DNA of 64,000 nt from Pterobdella sp. o SKG-2022 (lineage: Eukaryota; Annelida; Clitellata; Hirudinida; Piscicolidae). Within the stretch, counting starts at the first letter, position 1. Each line of letters starts with the position of its first letter. A program made the translations under genes and the position numbers. Below, one piece after another: positions 61,987-64,000 of the stretch. The DNA is taken from the NCBI GenBank assembly GCA_964035795.1, contig OZ038320.1, positions 30,380,875 through 30,444,874 on the forward strand, in the 5' to 3' direction. The notes beneath the pieces were generated by a model, which did no database searches, was not told where the DNA came from, and worked only from the letters and a program-made list of their open reading frames with translations.

Positions 61987-63312
61987 TTAATTGTTTAGTA
62001 TATCTTTTCCAGTTTCTTTTTTCTCTGTTACCTCCACCGCTCTCATCTCTCCCATTGGAGAAATATATTCACGGCAAGTTTGGCTGGGGCAAACTTCGGT
62101 TTTTTCATCTTTTTTTCCCTCCTCGTCTTTAAACTCATCCGAACAGACAAGATTTTCTATTTCATTCTTGCTCACCAAGCTTTCTTCAGTATCGTTATCG
62201 TTATTGTGGATGTTTGTGTTGTTATCGCTAATGTCAATAATATTCACATTGTTCATATAGGTAGCTTTATCATCAATGCAAGTATTATCAATTGTATTTG
62301 TATCGGTGGTATTATTAGTCGTAATAACAATATCATCAGTGTATCTATTTGTGTTATTAATGCTATCGCCTGCATTATTACTATCAATGTTATTATTATT
62401 ATTGTTATCATCGCAAGAGGTTTCATCGCCAAAAATCATATTTAGTTCATCATTACCATCATTCTCGTCGGGTTCTTTAGCACCATTCCTAATCTTCTCC
62501 TCGAAACCATCATCTATTGAAACTTGAGAGAAAGTGCTCAAACTACTAGCTGGACCACTACTACCTTCAGAAACAATATAAGCGTTATCATCAGCACCGC
62601 TTTCATTCTTGCTATACCCATTGTTCCTTCCAAGCTTGGTGTCGCTATTTCTTATTTCATAACCATTGGCAGGTTCTCCATTGGTTTCTATAGTTCGTAT
62701 TTCCGGGTTTTCTATTGTTATTGAATCGCTATTTTTTAAGGGAATTTCTTTATTGGTGTTGTTGTTATTGAAGGTTGTTGTGTTGATGTTTTGTGTTACG
62801 ACTTCTGTTCCAGGAAGGTTGCTGTCTATGTTATTGTTGTCTCTCTTAAGAAGAGACGTGACAACACAATTTGAGATTGAAATCTCCCCATTACGAACCT
62901 CAACCTCACCGTTAAAGATGTCACTAGAACAAGACCCACTTGCGATAACTCCTTCTTCATCATAAAAATCACGCCCAGCTCTTCTCCCGATCAAGTTTTT
63001 AAAAGCATTGGATAACTTTCCGCCAAAATGTTTAAAAACTTTTTTGTTATTTTTCGGCAACTTTTTTCTGCAGACCTCTACACGTGTGGCAGAGTTTCTG
63101 TTATTTCTACAGTCGTCACTGCTACTAGAGGGGCTAACAATGGTAAAGACATTGTTATTGTTGTATGTATTGTAGGGGGGTTGAAGGTTGTTCGCATGGT
63201 AACTGCTGTTAATTCTTGTCCCTTGGTTCATGTATGAAACAGTCCTTTCAGCTTCTTCTCCGTTAGCTATCAGAGAGTACTTTCTTGGAGAGTTGAGTGC
63301 GAAATCTATCAT
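61987..63312 (-). CDS. Asn/Asp-rich protein, 441 residues, unknown function
   Basis: Single minus-strand frame from ATG 63312 (AAAAATGAT context). Segments of ordinary composition: MIDFALNSPRKYSLIANGEE at the start; KKLPKNNKKVFKHFGGKLSN followed by AFKNLIGRRAGRDFYDEEGV, a basic and possibly amphipathic stretch near residues 83-120; GPASSLSTFSQVSIDDGFEE; and the end CREYISPMGEMRAVEVTEKK. Between them lie Asn, Asp and Thr runs. No signal peptide or membrane segment. GAG|GTAACA near the end could be a splice donor, so the last residues are uncertain. Same strand and similar make-up as the Asn-rich gene at 52436-55645; whether they are two genes or parts of one is open. Confidence 0.7.
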   Translation of the reverse strand: MIDFALNSPRKYSLIANGEEAERTVSYMNQGTRINSSYHANNLQPPYNTYNNNNVFTIVSPSSSSDDCRNNRNSATRVEVCRKKLPKNNKKVFKHFGGKLSNAFKNLIGRRAGRDFYDEEGVIASGSCSSDIFNGEVEVRNGEISISNCVVTSLLKRDNNNIDSNLPGTEVVTQNINTTTFNNNNTNKEIPLKNSDSITIENPEIRTIETNGEPANGYEIRNSDTKLGRNNGYSKNESGADDNAYIVSEGSSGPASSLSTFSQVSIDDGFEEKIRNGAKEPDENDGNDELNMIFGDETSCDDNNNNNNIDSNNAGDSINNTNRYTDDIVITTNNTTDTNTIDNTCIDDKATYMNNVNIIDISDNNTNIHNNDNDTEESLVSKNEIENLVCSDEFKDEEGKKDEKTEVCPSQTCREYISPMGEMRAVEVTEKKETGKDILNN

Positions 63313-64000
63313 TTTTCTGTAGTAATTAATGGGTTTAAAATACTATGTTTTTGATATAAAATAAATTACATTGAGAAATAGATTTAAGCATATCCGTTGC
63401 TCATTTAGTTTGAATACCAGTTAAACTGATTTAATCTTTGAAAAATTCAATAGTACGATAAAAACTTTCTAATACCACACTTCAGCTAGTTTATTAGCTA
63501 ACAAGATCCCAATGATCTATCTAACTAATGCCTTAATAACTGGTGCCTAAAATAATGTCTTAATATTTTAAAAATTACAAGTTATGTCTGCGAAACGAAC
63601 TTCTTAATGAGCTTGAGTAGGAAGTAGACGACCAATAAGGAGAATAATGAGAAAAATAAGGCATTTAGAGGTGTGAGAGAGCCTGTGATGGGGTTTTGAA
63701 TTCAATTAAAATTAGGTAATACAGTAAACCAAATAAAATATTAAAGTACATATATACAGTAAATCAAAATTAAATATAATTCTAAAAAATTATTGGAAAT
63801 GAATTAAAATTATTTAAAACAGTAAAACAAGAACAAACATGGTGAAAAATAAAAATTCCGGAAATTATTCAATAGTGGAATGCAGTGAATCTGAAATATA
63901 TGAAATATATTTCCATATTGTGCCATTATTAGCCTCACACGAAGCCTATAAAACGGTTATAATTTTAAAAACTGTTTTTGATTCTTATTCATCAATACAA
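63313..64000. other. Region upstream of the 441-residue gene
   Basis: AT-rich with no recognised exon or repeat; probably holds that gene's promoter, which I could not identify. Confidence 0.4.

Noticed and set aside
1..64000. CRISPR arrays, operons, rRNA or intact tRNA genes
   Set aside because: None seen: repeats are microsatellites or hairpins without regular spacers, and tRNA-like segments have unpaired acceptor stems.

Overview
This window is nuclear DNA from an AT-rich invertebrate animal. Genes are split by GT-AG introns, many only 100-500 bases long. Two non-LTR retrotransposons, hairpin elements, long microsatellites and asparagine-homopolymer proteins are present. There is no sign of a prokaryote: no operons, and open frames end at splice donors. 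The phylum cannot be fixed. A Shal-type potassium channel, an SLC22 carrier and a neuropeptide-type precursor point to an animal with a nervous system. Exons were found by reading for GT/AG boundaries with matching phase and for family similarity, so most of the real exons are far too short to stand out as open frames.

Layout. (1) 216-1533, minus: first four coding exons of a Kv4/Shal potassium channel that continues off the left edge. (2) 5527-10296, plus: a complete ten-exon mitochondrial AUH-type enoyl-CoA hydratase, 299 residues. Its third intron carries a decayed LINE whose reverse transcriptase is fused to a PHD-type zinc finger, and that intron ends in a (CA)n tract used as the splice acceptor. 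(3) 14360-18384, minus: a small acylated (MGCTSSK) protein with a C-terminal IQ motif, resembling neuromodulin/GAP-43. (4) 24664-34814 or slightly beyond, plus: a USP2/USP21-like deubiquitinase in at least ten pieces, with the last exon not found. (5) 34.8-41.6 kb: mostly gene-poor, with two candidate minus-strand exons and a roughly 430-base (GGA)n array. (6) 41705-42263, plus: a small secreted precursor with a predicted amidated peptide. (7) 44095-50167, plus: a complete 13-exon SLC22-type transporter, 592 residues, with two hairpin elements in intron 5. (8) 52436-55645 and 61987-63312, minus: two single-exon, asparagine-rich proteins of unknown function. (9) 56.4-60.7 kb: between these two, a CR1/L2-like LINE whose 5' half (ORF1 and start of endonuclease) is inverted against its 3' half (rest of endonuclease and RT), the hallmark of twin priming.

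The host genes are ordinary, separately transcribed loci; nothing suggests they work as one pathway. The most noteworthy items are the inverted LINE, the peptide precursor, the neuromodulin-like gene, the PHD-RT fusion, the hairpin-element family scattered in introns and spacers, and the simple-sequence repeats lying directly against splice acceptors.
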